Shown here in pieces: positions 1 through 10,594 of a DNA stretch of 21,337 nt. Positions within the stretch are counted from its first letter, which is position 1. Every line of letters starts with the position of its first letter. The position numbers and the translations under genes are program-made. Origin of the DNA: an uncultured Collinsella sp. (lineage in GTDB: Bacteria; Actinomycetota; Coriobacteriia; Coriobacteriales; Coriobacteriaceae). The notes below the pieces were generated by a model. It was not told where the DNA came from, made no database searches, and saw nothing but the letters and a program-made list of their open reading frames with translations. The stretch spans positions 1 to 21,337 of the forward strand of contig URWW01000032.1 in NCBI GenBank assembly GCA_900551665.1, given 5' to 3'.

Positions 1-555
1 GTCCCCGCGGCTTCCACCGCCCCCCAGACCGCTCCGGTCTCGGCGACCTCGGCCGCCCCGATGGGCGCTGCGGCCTCCGCGGCGCCCCGCGCTACGACCT
101 CTGCCCCCGCGGCTCCTTCTCCGGCGCCGACGCAATCCCAGTCGGCCGTTTCCGCCCCCGCCGCCGCGACGCCGGCCCCCGCGGCGCCCGTCGCCGATCA
201 CGCTAGCGGCCCCACAGTTCTCTCGGAGCGTGACATAGAGGCCGATCGCAAGGCGTGGGAAGATGACATGCCGCCTTATGACGATGCGTTCATTGCGTCG
301 TACGATGACGAGGCCGAGGCTCCGCCGTTCGATGTCCCGGCGCCTACGCCTGTAGCTGCCCCGGCACCGGCTTCCGCGCCCGCCGAGGCTTCCGAGGCAC
401 CGGCTCCCGCCGCCGCTCCCGAGTCGGCACCGGCCCCCACGCCCACCGAGGCCCCTGTGCCCGCTCCCGATCTGGGCGAGACCGCTGACGGCGATGCTCC
501 GGTCGACCCCAAAGAGGTGCTTCAGAACATCTGGGGCAACGTGACCTTCAAATAG
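1..555 (+). CDS. dnaX: DNA polymerase III subunit gamma/tau, C-terminal part (5' end outside window)
   Basis: The reading frame is open from base 1 to the stop at 553-555, so this is the last 184 residues of a longer protein; the ATG at 61 is an internal codon. What is visible is a low-complexity linker dominated by Ala and Pro. A short acidic/aromatic segment (DDMPPYDDAF) lies around residues 88-97 of the visible part, and the tail ends in a conserved-looking helix, EVLQNIWGNVTFK. Such a linker followed by a short C-terminal domain is typical of actinobacterial DnaX. The identification rests mainly on the conserved order dnaX-ybaB-recR, because the ATPase and clamp-loader domains are not in the window. 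The clamp loader loads the sliding clamp and joins core polymerases at the fork. An unrelated Ala/Pro-rich protein cannot be fully excluded. Confidence 0.7.
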   Translation, partial: VPAASTAPQTAPVSATSAAPMGAAASAAPRATTSAPAAPSPAPTQSQSAVSAPAAATPAPAAPVADHASGPTVLSERDIEADRKAWEDDMPPYDDAFIASYDDEAEAPPFDVPAPTPVAAPAPASAPAEASEAPAPAAAPESAPAPTPTEAPVPAPDLGETADGDAPVDPKEVLQNIWGNVTFK

Positions 556-564
556 CATAGCGTC

Positions 565-589
565 GGCATGGGATGACCCTGCTCATGCC
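565..589 (+). other. Weak hairpin after dnaX
   Basis: GGCATG (565-570) and CATGCC (584-589) form a 6-bp stem that a G-T and a G-C pair can extend inward. No T-tract follows, so this is at best a poor intrinsic terminator 10 nt after the dnaX stop. The rest of the 195-nt gap to ybaB shows no clear promoter or RNA gene. Confidence 0.25.
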
Positions 590-750
590 CTCGCGTCCGC
601 CTCGCGCGGCATCGGCCGTTCGCGGGGCGGCGCGCTCATAAACCCTCTTCCGTACAGGGGGGATATGCGCTTGTGCCCGCCCCACGTGGTACCATGCCCC
701 TTGGAATGACCCGCCTGTTAAACCGCAGGCTTTACCAGTGAGGAGAACCC

Positions 751-1077
751 ATGGCCGGAATCAACATGCAGCAGCTCATGAAGCAGGCCCAGCAGATGCA
801 GAAGAAGCTCGCCGAGGCTCAGGAGTCCATGAACGAGGTCACCGTCGACGCCAGCGCCGGTGGCGGCATGGTCAAGGTCACCGTGGATGGCAACATGCAG
901 CTCCAGTCCGTGACCATCGACCCGGACGCGCTCGATCCCGAGGACGTCGATATGCTCCAGGACATGATCGTGGCCGCTGTGAACGAGGCCTACCGTGGCG
1001 TGGCAGAGATCGCCAACAAGCGCATGAGCGCCGCCACCGGCGGCATGGGCGCCGGCATGCCCGGTATGCCGTTCTAA
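751..1077 (+). CDS. ybaB: YbaB/EbfC family nucleoid-associated protein
   Basis: This is a 108-residue protein, the normal length for the family. YbaB/EbfC proteins form small dimers that bind DNA and are associated with the nucleoid; the gene almost always sits between dnaX and recR, as here. The N-terminal helix is rich in Gln, Lys and Met (MQQLMKQAQQMQKKLAEAQ, residues 6-24). The central sheet carries the family pattern GGGMVKVTVDGNMQLQSVTID (about residues 38-58, quoted here as a family signature). The C-terminal helix ends in the Gly/Met/Pro tail GMPGMPF that is common in this family. The start at 751 is supported by AGGAGA at 741-746. It probably belongs to the dnaX-ybaB-recR transcription unit, although the 195-nt upstream gap could hold its own promoter. 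Confidence 0.93.
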   Translation: MAGINMQQLMKQAQQMQKKLAEAQESMNEVTVDASAGGGMVKVTVDGNMQLQSVTIDPDALDPEDVDMLQDMIVAAVNEAYRGVAEIANKRMSAATGGMGAGMPGMPF

Positions 1078-1115
1078 ATCCAAGAGATTTCACCTCGACC
1101 GCATCGTTTAGCCGG

Positions 1116-1152
1116 GCATGTGTAATTGGGGTACGTCCCCAATTACACATGC
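1116..1152. repeat. Perfect palindrome between ybaB and recR (REP-like element candidate)
   Basis: The arm GCATGTGTAATTGGGG (1116-1131) is followed by the 5-nt loop TACGT (1132-1136) and its exact reverse complement (1137-1152). The 16-bp stem is perfect. No T-tract follows, so it does not look like a terminator. It ends 36 nt before the recR start and would form a stable hairpin in the ybaB-recR transcript. An AATTGGGG/CCCCAATT palindrome resembles the dispersed palindromes linked to REP-associated tyrosine transposases in other bacteria. Whether it is repeated elsewhere in this genome cannot be seen here. Confidence 0.75.
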
Positions 1153-1188
1153 GTTGCCTGTCGCACCATTTTGGGAGGGCAAACGCGC

Positions 1189-1785
1189 ATGAGCGCCGAC
1201 CGCAGTCTACAAATCCTTCTCGATGAGCTGGGCCGCCTTCCGGGCATCGGCCCCAAGAGCGCTCAGCGCATCGCCTATCACCTTCTCGAGGCCGACGCTG
1301 AGGAGGCGCGCCGTTTGGCGGACGCTATCCTCATGGTGAAGAGCGAGGTCCATTTCTGCAGCCGCTGCTTCAACTATGCGACGGGCGATGAGTGCGCGAT
1401 TTGCGAGGATTCCTCGCGCGATCGCGGTCGCATCTGCGTGGTGGGGGAGCCCCGCGACGTCTCGGCGATCGAGCGCACGGGCAGCTATCGTGGCCTGTAC
1501 CACGTGCTCGGCGGCGTGATTAGCCCCATGGACAAGATCGGTCCCGAGCAGCTCCACGTGCGGGAGCTGCTCGCCCGCCTGGGCACGGAGGATATCGAGG
1601 AGGTCATCATCGCCACCAATCCCAATATCGAGGGCGAGACCACCGCAAGCTATCTGGCGCGCACCATCAAGCCGCTCGGTATCACCGTCACGCGACTGGC
1701 GAGCGGCCTGCCCGTAGGCGGCGACCTCGAATATGCAGACGAGCTGACCCTTGGGCGTGCCATCGAGGCGCGTCGCGCGCTCTAA
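1189..1785 (+). CDS. recR: Recombination mediator protein RecR
   Basis: At 198 residues this is the standard RecR length. RecR works with RecO (and RecF) to load RecA on single-stranded DNA gaps. A helix-hairpin-helix (LGRLPGIGPKSAQRIAYHLL, residues 14-33) comes first. A C4 zinc finger follows with Cys57, Cys60, Cys69 and Cys72, then a Toprim domain from about residue 81 to 175. The C-terminal region includes SGLPVGGDLEYADELTLGRA. The start at 1189 is chosen because GGAGG lies at 1174-1178, and a start here gives the usual MSADRSLQ N-terminus. The upstream TTG at 1126 would place the palindrome inside the protein. The gene is 28 nt upstream of a membrane-protein gene and may be cotranscribed with it. 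Confidence 0.97.
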   Translation: MSADRSLQILLDELGRLPGIGPKSAQRIAYHLLEADAEEARRLADAILMVKSEVHFCSRCFNYATGDECAICEDSSRDRGRICVVGEPRDVSAIERTGSYRGLYHVLGGVISPMDKIGPEQLHVRELLARLGTEDIEEVIIATNPNIEGETTASYLARTIKPLGITVTRLASGLPVGGDLEYADELTLGRAIEARRAL

Positions 1786-1813
1786 CGTCCCGTCCGTTGC
1801 GAGAGGAGTTGCG

Positions 1814-2746
1814 ATGCGCATCTTCGACACATCGCGCAGGCGCCTGCGTCGCACGGCGCTGCCTCCTCGCCTGGTGGGACTCGTCACCTTTTCATTCGCC
1901 CTGCTTGGCTTGGGTGCCGTCACCTATGCCGCCTCGTTGCCGTCGTTGATCCAGGTCGCGCAGCGCACCGAGGAGCGCGGTTTCGCCGATGCATTCGTCG
2001 AGGGGCTGTTCGGGTCCGGTGCCCTTGTCGGCGGCGCCTCGCAGGGTGCGGGTTCCGATGGCGGGGCGCAGGCCGGTGAGGCGGCCGCGGATGGCTCCAC
2101 TTCGCCCGAGGACGGTCACGCCGGCGGTCTCACGCTGGGCGGCGTGACCTTCGAGCAGGTTATCTCCGGTGTTGTGGGCGGTGGCGCTTCCGCGGCGCCC
2201 GCGGCGCCCGGGGCGTCGGGAGGCGCGGGCTCCGGCGCAGCTGGCGGGTCGTCCGGTGCCGCGGGCGGCACGCCGGCTCCCTCGCCCGACGCCGCCCCGC
2301 CGGCGGAGGTCCCCACGGAGCCCGCGGTCACGGAGGAGCAGGAGCGACAGTTCTACAACGCCCTGAGCGCCTCGGCCGGTCGCATCAACGGGTATGTGGG
2401 CGAGGTCAACGGCATCACCGCCGCTTTCAACAACGATTGCATGGCGGACGCGGGCACGTGCGGTACCCGAGCGGCGCAGGCTGCGAGCGTGCGAGACCGT
2501 CTGGTCAACGAGTACATGCATGTGCGCGATGAGATCCTGGTCACCAACGATTCGCGCTACAAGGACGCGCAGGGCGATCTCATCAGGATGTATCGCTTGC
2601 TGGCAACCTATGCCGGGGTCGTTCACAGTTCATGGCAATATGCGGGCAACCCCGATACCGTCAACACGGGCATCGATGCCATTCGCCGCGCCCAGGGCGC
2701 GGAGCTCGCCGAATTCCAGCAGGTGTACGGGAGGTTCAGCCTATGA
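1814..2746 (+). CDS. Single-pass membrane protein with Gly/Ala/Ser/Pro-rich stalk and C-terminal helical domain
   Basis: The family is not recognised. The 310-residue protein starts with a very basic N-terminus (SRRRLRRT). One hydrophobic segment follows at about residues 20-41, which predicts a cytoplasmic N-terminus and an outside C-terminus. Residues about 70-175 are low complexity, rich in Gly, Ala, Ser and Pro. The last part, about 180-310, is an ordered, mostly helical domain with two close cysteines (Cys209 and Cys216, NDCMADAGTC) that could form a disulfide outside the cell. The start at 1814 is supported by GAGAGGAG at 1801-1808; an in-frame GTG/ATG further upstream would run into recR. 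Its TGA overlaps the ATG of the downstream kinase (ATGA), so the two are probably translationally coupled. A plausible but unproven role is an extracellular sensor or partner for that kinase. Confidence 0.8.
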   Translation: MRIFDTSRRRLRRTALPPRLVGLVTFSFALLGLGAVTYAASLPSLIQVAQRTEERGFADAFVEGLFGSGALVGGASQGAGSDGGAQAGEAAADGSTSPEDGHAGGLTLGGVTFEQVISGVVGGGASAAPAAPGASGGAGSGAAGGSSGAAGGTPAPSPDAAPPAEVPTEPAVTEEQERQFYNALSASAGRINGYVGEVNGITAAFNNDCMADAGTCGTRAAQAASVRDRLVNEYMHVRDEILVTNDSRYKDAQGDLIRMYRLLATYAGVVHSSWQYAGNPDTVNTGIDAIRRAQGAELAEFQQVYGRFSL

Positions 2747-4662
2747 GCGCGTCAGCCGAGGAGATGACCCCGCGCACCACGGAGCCGCTCGGCCCCGGTG
2801 AAGTCGCACCCGTGCCCGCGCCGTCGGATGCGGAATCGACCCGCTCGACACCGCCGTATCCCAGTGGCTATGTCCGCGGCGCGCGCCTGCTGCGCCTCGA
2901 GGGCCTCGAGGAGCCCTACCGCATGGCGGACTCGGAGCGAGAGGCATATCATCGCCGTTTCGGCCTCCTGTTCGTGGACGATTCATCCGCCCGTCGCGGC
3001 GGTTTGGGCACCGTCGTGCGCGCGACGAACGCCCTGGGTGAGACCTGCGCACTCAAGACCCTGAATACGCCGGTTCGCGCCGAGGGCGAGGACGATGCGT
3101 CCTTTGCGACTCGCGTCGAGCTCGCGCACACGGCGTTTCGCGCTGAATACGAGAGCCATCGATCGCTCTCCGGTTTCAAGGGCTTCCCGCGCCTGTTCGG
3201 CTTCGCGCACATCGGGGATACCCCCGCCCTGGTGACCGAGGGCATGCAGGTGCCGGAAGGGTCGCTTGTGGTGGGCGTGCCGGCGAAGGTGCGCCGGACG
3301 CTGACCGAGGAGGAAATCGCCGGCAACCGCGAGGCGGCCGAGGGCTACGCCGTCATCGGCCGCGACCTGGCCGATCTGCTCACGCGTCTCGATTTGGTGG
3401 GGGACGGTTTCGTCCATCGCGACATCTCCCCGTCGAACATCCTCGTGCGCACGGCGCACCTGTCGGTCGCCGAGCAAGCTGCCGACGGCGCCTTCGACCT
3501 CTGCCTGATCGACTTCGGTTCCTCCGTGCACCTCGATCCCATGGGGGCTCCGGGTTACACCATGCGCTATGCGACGCTGCGGCGCGCAACGCCCGATTAC
3601 GCCCCGCCCGAGATGCTCACGGGCGACCTGCCCAATCTCGTCGAGCTGCGCAAATCCGAGAAGATCGACGTCTACGCCGCAGCGAGCGTCATCTTCGAGC
3701 TGGCCTGCGGCCTGCCGCCCTTCGAGCTCGAGGGTCGAGCGGGCGAGTCGCTCTACCGCATCAAGATGGACGAGCCCCCGCGCCCGCTCGTGGCCGCGCA
3801 CCATGCGGCGTTTCATTTGGGCGATGTGCTCATGTTCGAACCCGAGGTCGCGGCGGTTGCGACGGAGGTCTCGCTGGATGTGACCGATGCGCACGACGAG
3901 CTCGAGTTCAAACGCGCTCTCGATCGCGTCGATGGCCAACTCGCTGAGGTGCTCGCCCCCGCGTTCGCACCGGGACAAGAGGCGCGGCCCTCGGCGGAGG
4001 CCCTGCGCGACGCTCTCTCGGCGTTTTGCGCGCGCTATGCCCAAAATGTTCGGCGCGCCCTGCGTGGCGAGCGCCTGATCCCGTGCCGGGGTGAGGTACG
4101 TCGTCGCGAGGGCCGGTCCCCGTACGCGGTGAACCGCCTGATCGGCGTGGTGGGCATGGCCCTGTCCGGCGCCGCACTCGTCACGGTGATCTGCGTGACC
4201 GCCTTGCTGCTTGACGGGGTCACGGTCCTGTTCCGCTTGGGGTCCCTCGCGGCCCGCGGGGAGGTTCCCGCCGTGCTCGTGGGGCTCACGCTCGCCTTCC
4301 CGGCGGTCTGCGCCCTGGCGGGGCGCGCTCGGGCCGGTGGTACGCGCGCGGGCTTTGTGCGCGGGACGCTCGCCCTGGTGGCGGGCTCGGCGCTTGTGTT
4401 CGCGCTCGTCTCGCACGTCTCGTTCTTGGGCGTGATCGGAAGGTCCCCACTGCTCGCCGCGCTGTTCCTGGCGGTTGCGGCGGCGTGGTGCCCGCTTGTG
4501 CTCGAGTACGCCACCACGGCCTTGCCACGGCCCTTCGGCGCGCCCGTCGCCGGCTTGCCGCATATGGCGGCGCAACGTTCGATTATGGGGGAGGGGTCCG
4601 ATGCCCACGCCTCCCTGCCCGAGGATACGGAGGTCCCAGATGCCGCTGAAGCGCGCGAATGA
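2743..4662 (+). CDS. Membrane-anchored Ser/Thr protein kinase (Hanks type) with four C-terminal membrane helices
   Basis: This is a 639-residue protein whose kinase core has every usual motif. The glycine-rich loop is GGLGTV (86-91) and the beta-3 lysine is K105 (ALKTL). An alpha-C glutamate is likely in FRAEYESH. The catalytic loop is HRDISPSN, with Asp227 and Asn232. The metal motif is DFG with Asp257, and APPE and DVY follow. It therefore should be an active kinase. After the kinase domain and a linker, four hydrophobic segments start near residues 466, 508, 541 and 568; there are no PASTA repeats, unlike PknB/PrkC kinases. The first 60 residues are Pro/Ser/Thr-rich, possibly autophosphorylated. 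The start at 2743 has GGGAGG at 2729-2734 and overlaps the upstream stop. The downstream FHA gene starts inside its 3' end. Confidence 0.9.
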   Translation: MSASAEEMTPRTTEPLGPGEVAPVPAPSDAESTRSTPPYPSGYVRGARLLRLEGLEEPYRMADSEREAYHRRFGLLFVDDSSARRGGLGTVVRATNALGETCALKTLNTPVRAEGEDDASFATRVELAHTAFRAEYESHRSLSGFKGFPRLFGFAHIGDTPALVTEGMQVPEGSLVVGVPAKVRRTLTEEEIAGNREAAEGYAVIGRDLADLLTRLDLVGDGFVHRDISPSNILVRTAHLSVAEQAADGAFDLCLIDFGSSVHLDPMGAPGYTMRYATLRRATPDYAPPEMLTGDLPNLVELRKSEKIDVYAAASVIFELACGLPPFELEGRAGESLYRIKMDEPPRPLVAAHHAAFHLGDVLMFEPEVAAVATEVSLDVTDAHDELEFKRALDRVDGQLAEVLAPAFAPGQEARPSAEALRDALSAFCARYAQNVRRALRGERLIPCRGEVRRREGRSPYAVNRLIGVVGMALSGAALVTVICVTALLLDGVTVLFRLGSLAARGEVPAVLVGLTLAFPAVCALAGRARAGGTRAGFVRGTLALVAGSALVFALVSHVSFLGVIGRSPLLAALFLAVAAAWCPLVLEYATTALPRPFGAPVAGLPHMAAQRSIMGEGSDAHASLPEDTEVPDAAEARE

Positions 4663-5614
4663 GCAGACGCCCTGCGGGGCCCTGTTCGACATGCTCAAGC
4701 GATTTGGGGGGATCAGCCATAAGGAGCTGGCCTCGATGATCTTGTCCGAACGACCGCTTGCCGATGGGCGCAGCCCGCAGAGCCGTTCGTCCGATCGAAG
4801 CTGGGTGTCGCGCTTTGTGGTGCACGCCCCGGCCGATGCGTCTCAGGAGCGGCTGTTCCGCGATTACGGTGTTGCGGCGCAGCGCGTGATGAACCGCCTG
4901 CGCACCAGCCGTTCGGGCTCGCGCACCTGCGCGGAGATTCTCGACATGGTGTGCGGCGAGGCGGGCGAACCCATGGTGCGTGCGCTGGAGGCGAGCCATG
5001 ATGACGTGCGCCTCTACCGCAACGCCTTGGCCCGCGTGCGCGATGGCGAGGGTTACACGGTGGGGGAGCGCGCCGAGGCTGCCTTGGTCCTGCTCGTGGC
5101 GGCGGGGTGCTCGGCCAACGTTGGCCGAGCGGTCGATTACACCACAGAGTACATTCGCTGCCTGATGGGCGGCAGGCTCGGCACGCCCACATCCTGCCCG
5201 GTCTCTCTCGATCCCAAGAAGACGCAGGTCGATCTTGTGCTGCCGCGCGTGCTCGGGTTTGTGCGCATCGTGGATGGGGTCATCGCCAGCGAACCGTATT
5301 GGGTCTCGTCCGGTTCGGCCGGGGCCGAGATCGGCGCATTGGCCACGGGTGCGGAGGATATCACCGACGTGGCCGGAGACGTTTCGGCCCATCATGCGCG
5401 CGTGTGGTACGAGGCCGCCGATGCCGGTTTGGGACGCTGGATGCTGAGTGATCTTGGCTCCAGCAACGGGACCGTGGTGGTCGACGGCGACGGCTCGGCC
5501 CCGGTGCGCATCGCAAAAGACGAAGCCGTGGAGATACATCCCGGCGATGAGGTCCGCTTGGGTTCGCGTACGACGTTCGTCCTAGTGGAGGGTGCGGCCG
5601 AGATGGCGCGCTAG
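4640..5614 (+). CDS. FHA-domain protein, likely partner of the upstream kinase
   Basis: This is a 324-residue protein. Residues about 225-318 resemble a forkhead-associated domain, which binds phosphothreonine. It has the Ser-x-x-His motif (SAHH, Ser249 and His252) and LSDLGSSNGT (Gly273 to Thr278), followed by a HPGDEVRLGSRT strand typical of the FHA end. The Gly-Arg motif that normally precedes Ser-x-x-His is not visible; the matching place reads IGALAT. The N-terminal 200 residues are helical and unrecognised; ISHKELASMIL followed by SWVSRF has the feel of a helix-turn-helix, but this is weak. The start at 4640 is preceded by GGAGGT (4629-4634) and overlaps the kinase gene by 23 nt. Pairing a kinase with an FHA reader is a common arrangement, so it probably recognises kinase-phosphorylated targets. 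Confidence 0.82.
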   Translation: MPLKRANEQTPCGALFDMLKRFGGISHKELASMILSERPLADGRSPQSRSSDRSWVSRFVVHAPADASQERLFRDYGVAAQRVMNRLRTSRSGSRTCAEILDMVCGEAGEPMVRALEASHDDVRLYRNALARVRDGEGYTVGERAEAALVLLVAAGCSANVGRAVDYTTEYIRCLMGGRLGTPTSCPVSLDPKKTQVDLVLPRVLGFVRIVDGVIASEPYWVSSGSAGAEIGALATGAEDITDVAGDVSAHHARVWYEAADAGLGRWMLSDLGSSNGTVVVDGDGSAPVRIAKDEAVEIHPGDEVRLGSRTTFVLVEGAAEMAR

Positions 5615-5651
5615 CGGCACATCGCCGGCTGGCCCGCCGAAGGGCCCGACT

Positions 5652-6587
5652 CTACTCCTCTCTGCCGAGAAAGCGCTGCAGCTCCGCCTCGCATGCCTCC
5701 ATGCGCTTGTCGAGTGCGCCGGCGGCGGAGGCGAGCTCATCGAGCTGCTCTTGGCACGCGTCGATGCGCGCTTTTTGCAGCACCGCTGCCTGGGCGATCT
5801 GCTCGAGCTCGTCTCCCTCGAAGAAATCGACGGTCGCAGCCTGCTGCTCGAGCACCTCGAGCTCGATGCGATGACGGGCCATCTCATGTTCGAGGTGGCC
5901 GGAATAGTCGAGCGCTCCCTGGGAGAGCTCGACGAGCCACCTACGGTAATTGAGCTGGTCGACTGGATCCGGCTCGTCGGCAGGGCCCTCTCCGCGCATG
6001 TGGTTCTCGACAGCGGCAATACCCCAGGCGTTGGGCAACTCGTCGAAATCTTCCTGCGTGGGCACCTGTTCGCCAATCTCTTGCACGAAGCGTTCCGGCA
6101 GGTCCCTGAGCAGGCAGAACAGCTCTGCACGGGCCTTGTCCATCTCGAGCTCCGCGGAGTACAGGTCGAAAAACGCCGCCTGCAGGTCCGTCTGGGTCAC
6201 GGCGCTCTTGAGGTAGGCGATGCGGCGACGCAGCTCGCGGCAGGTGGTGGATCTGGGGCAGCGGCATTGCTCGGCGTGGGGCTCGGTGCACGGGGGTTCG
6301 AGGGCTGCGGCCTCCTCGGCCACGCGGTCGCATACGGCGCCGGCCTCGCATCCGGGCTCTGCGCCCTCGGCGTCCAGCTGGAGGCTGGCGATCTGGCGCG
6401 CCCGATCCTCCCGCTTGAGATCGCACAGGCGCTCGCGCAGGTTTGAGATGCGCTCCGTCTCATCCCAGCACTCCCGATGCTTGCGTTCGGCGCGGGCGAG
6501 AGCCTCCCTGCGGGCGTGCACCGCCGCGCGCGCTTCGGCGGCGGTCATGCCGGCCTGGGCCGCCGGCGTTGCATTCGAGTTTCCCAT
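5652..6587 (-). CDS. Cytoplasmic coiled-coil protein with a cysteine cluster
   Basis: No known family is recognised. The 311-residue protein has no signal peptide or membrane segment. It is strongly helical and charged, with long heptad-like stretches at about residues 15-75, 118-165 and 215-308. Between the first two lies a cysteine-rich insert: Cys80, Cys86, Cys100, Cys108, Cys110 and Cys116 (CTEPHAEQCRCPRSTTC covers the last four). This spacing could bind a metal or respond to redox state, but no named zinc-finger pattern fits. The start is supported by AGGAGGAG just upstream (complement of about 6590-6597), with short spacing to the ATG at 6585-6587. The gene converges with the FHA gene across only 37 nt and is divergent from the pyruvate oxidoreductase gene. 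Confidence 0.78.
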   Translation of the reverse strand: MGNSNATPAAQAGMTAAEARAAVHARREALARAERKHRECWDETERISNLRERLCDLKREDRARQIASLQLDAEGAEPGCEAGAVCDRVAEEAAALEPPCTEPHAEQCRCPRSTTCRELRRRIAYLKSAVTQTDLQAAFFDLYSAELEMDKARAELFCLLRDLPERFVQEIGEQVPTQEDFDELPNAWGIAAVENHMRGEGPADEPDPVDQLNYRRWLVELSQGALDYSGHLEHEMARHRIELEVLEQQAATVDFFEGDELEQIAQAAVLQKARIDACQEQLDELASAAGALDKRMEACEAELQRFLGREE

Positions 6588-6976
6588 GGCTCCTCCTGTC
6601 CATAGAATCCGATGTCTCTACCGTATGCGCCCGTGCGGACAAAATGTTGAGCAACAATTTTGATAGGGGGCCTGGCTTGGGGAGGCCCCGTTCGCAAGCG
6701 TCGCCAGGCGTTGTTCAAACTGCTCGATGACCTGCGAATTTATCTGGGTAAAACGTTTGCCGATGAACCCCGATTGTCGGCATTCGTGTCGCCGAGCGGG
6801 GTACAATGAGGACGCGTGCGTAGTTTCGCGTCGATTCGTCATGTCGCGCGCACCACCTATGGGAAGGACCGACTCCGGGCCGCTCTTGGCGCCCCGCGCG
6901 GGGCCGTTCTCATATATAACCCGGGGTCCGCCTGGCCCCGGCGCCTTATATACCTAGTTCGAGAGGAGAGGGGTAT
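6588..6976. promoter_or_regulatory. Divergent intergenic region upstream of nifJ
   Basis: This gap of 389 nt must hold promoters for both the minus-strand coiled-coil gene and the pyruvate oxidoreductase gene. It contains a dyad TGTTG-AG-CAACA (6645-6656) in an AT-rich patch and a 7-bp inverted repeat GCCTGGC/GCCAGGC (6670-6676 and 6703-6709). A TACAAT (6802-6807) resembles a -10 box, but the nearest -35-like TTGTCG is 22 nt away. ATGACC (6727-6732) and TAAAAC (6749-6754) at 16-nt spacing are a weak alternative. Close to the gene are two GC-rich foldbacks: the palindrome 6891-6904 and the hairpin 6921-6941. Neither promoter can be fixed from sequence alone. Confidence 0.4.
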
Positions 6977-10522
<3,546 letters not shown>

Positions 10523-10560
10523 GCGAGGGACCTGAGATCCCATGCCAGTCGGCCTGACGA

Positions 10561-10594
10561 AGGGCCCCGGGAAGCGATTCCCGGGGCCCTTTTC
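10561..10594 (+). terminator. Strong intrinsic terminator of nifJ
   Basis: AGGGCCCCGGGAA (10561-10573), the tetraloop GCGA (10574-10577) and TTCCCGGGGCCCT (10578-10590) make a perfect 13-bp stem. It runs into a T-tract (10590-10593) about 39 nt after the nifJ stop. Confidence 0.95.

Noticed and set aside
61..63. ATG at 61 as the start of an independent Ala/Pro-rich gene
   Set aside because: The frame is open upstream to base 1 with the same composition and no ribosome site, so it is an internal codon of dnaX.
556..750. Signal recognition particle RNA or tRNA between dnaX and ybaB
   Set aside because: SRP RNA genes can lie near dnaX, but the GGAAGCAG-type core and cloverleaf features are not present.
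1126..1188. TTG at 1126 as the recR start
   Set aside because: It would translate through the palindrome and add residues not found in RecR; the ATG at 1189 has a good ribosome site.
1751..1813. Upstream start for the 310-residue membrane protein inside recR
   Set aside because: It would overlap recR and lengthen the N-terminus before the membrane helix; the ATG at 1814 has a clear ribosome site.
5631..5646. Hairpin GGCCC/GGGCC between the convergent FHA and coiled-coil genes as a bidirectional terminator
   Set aside because: Only 5 bp, and no T-tract in either direction.
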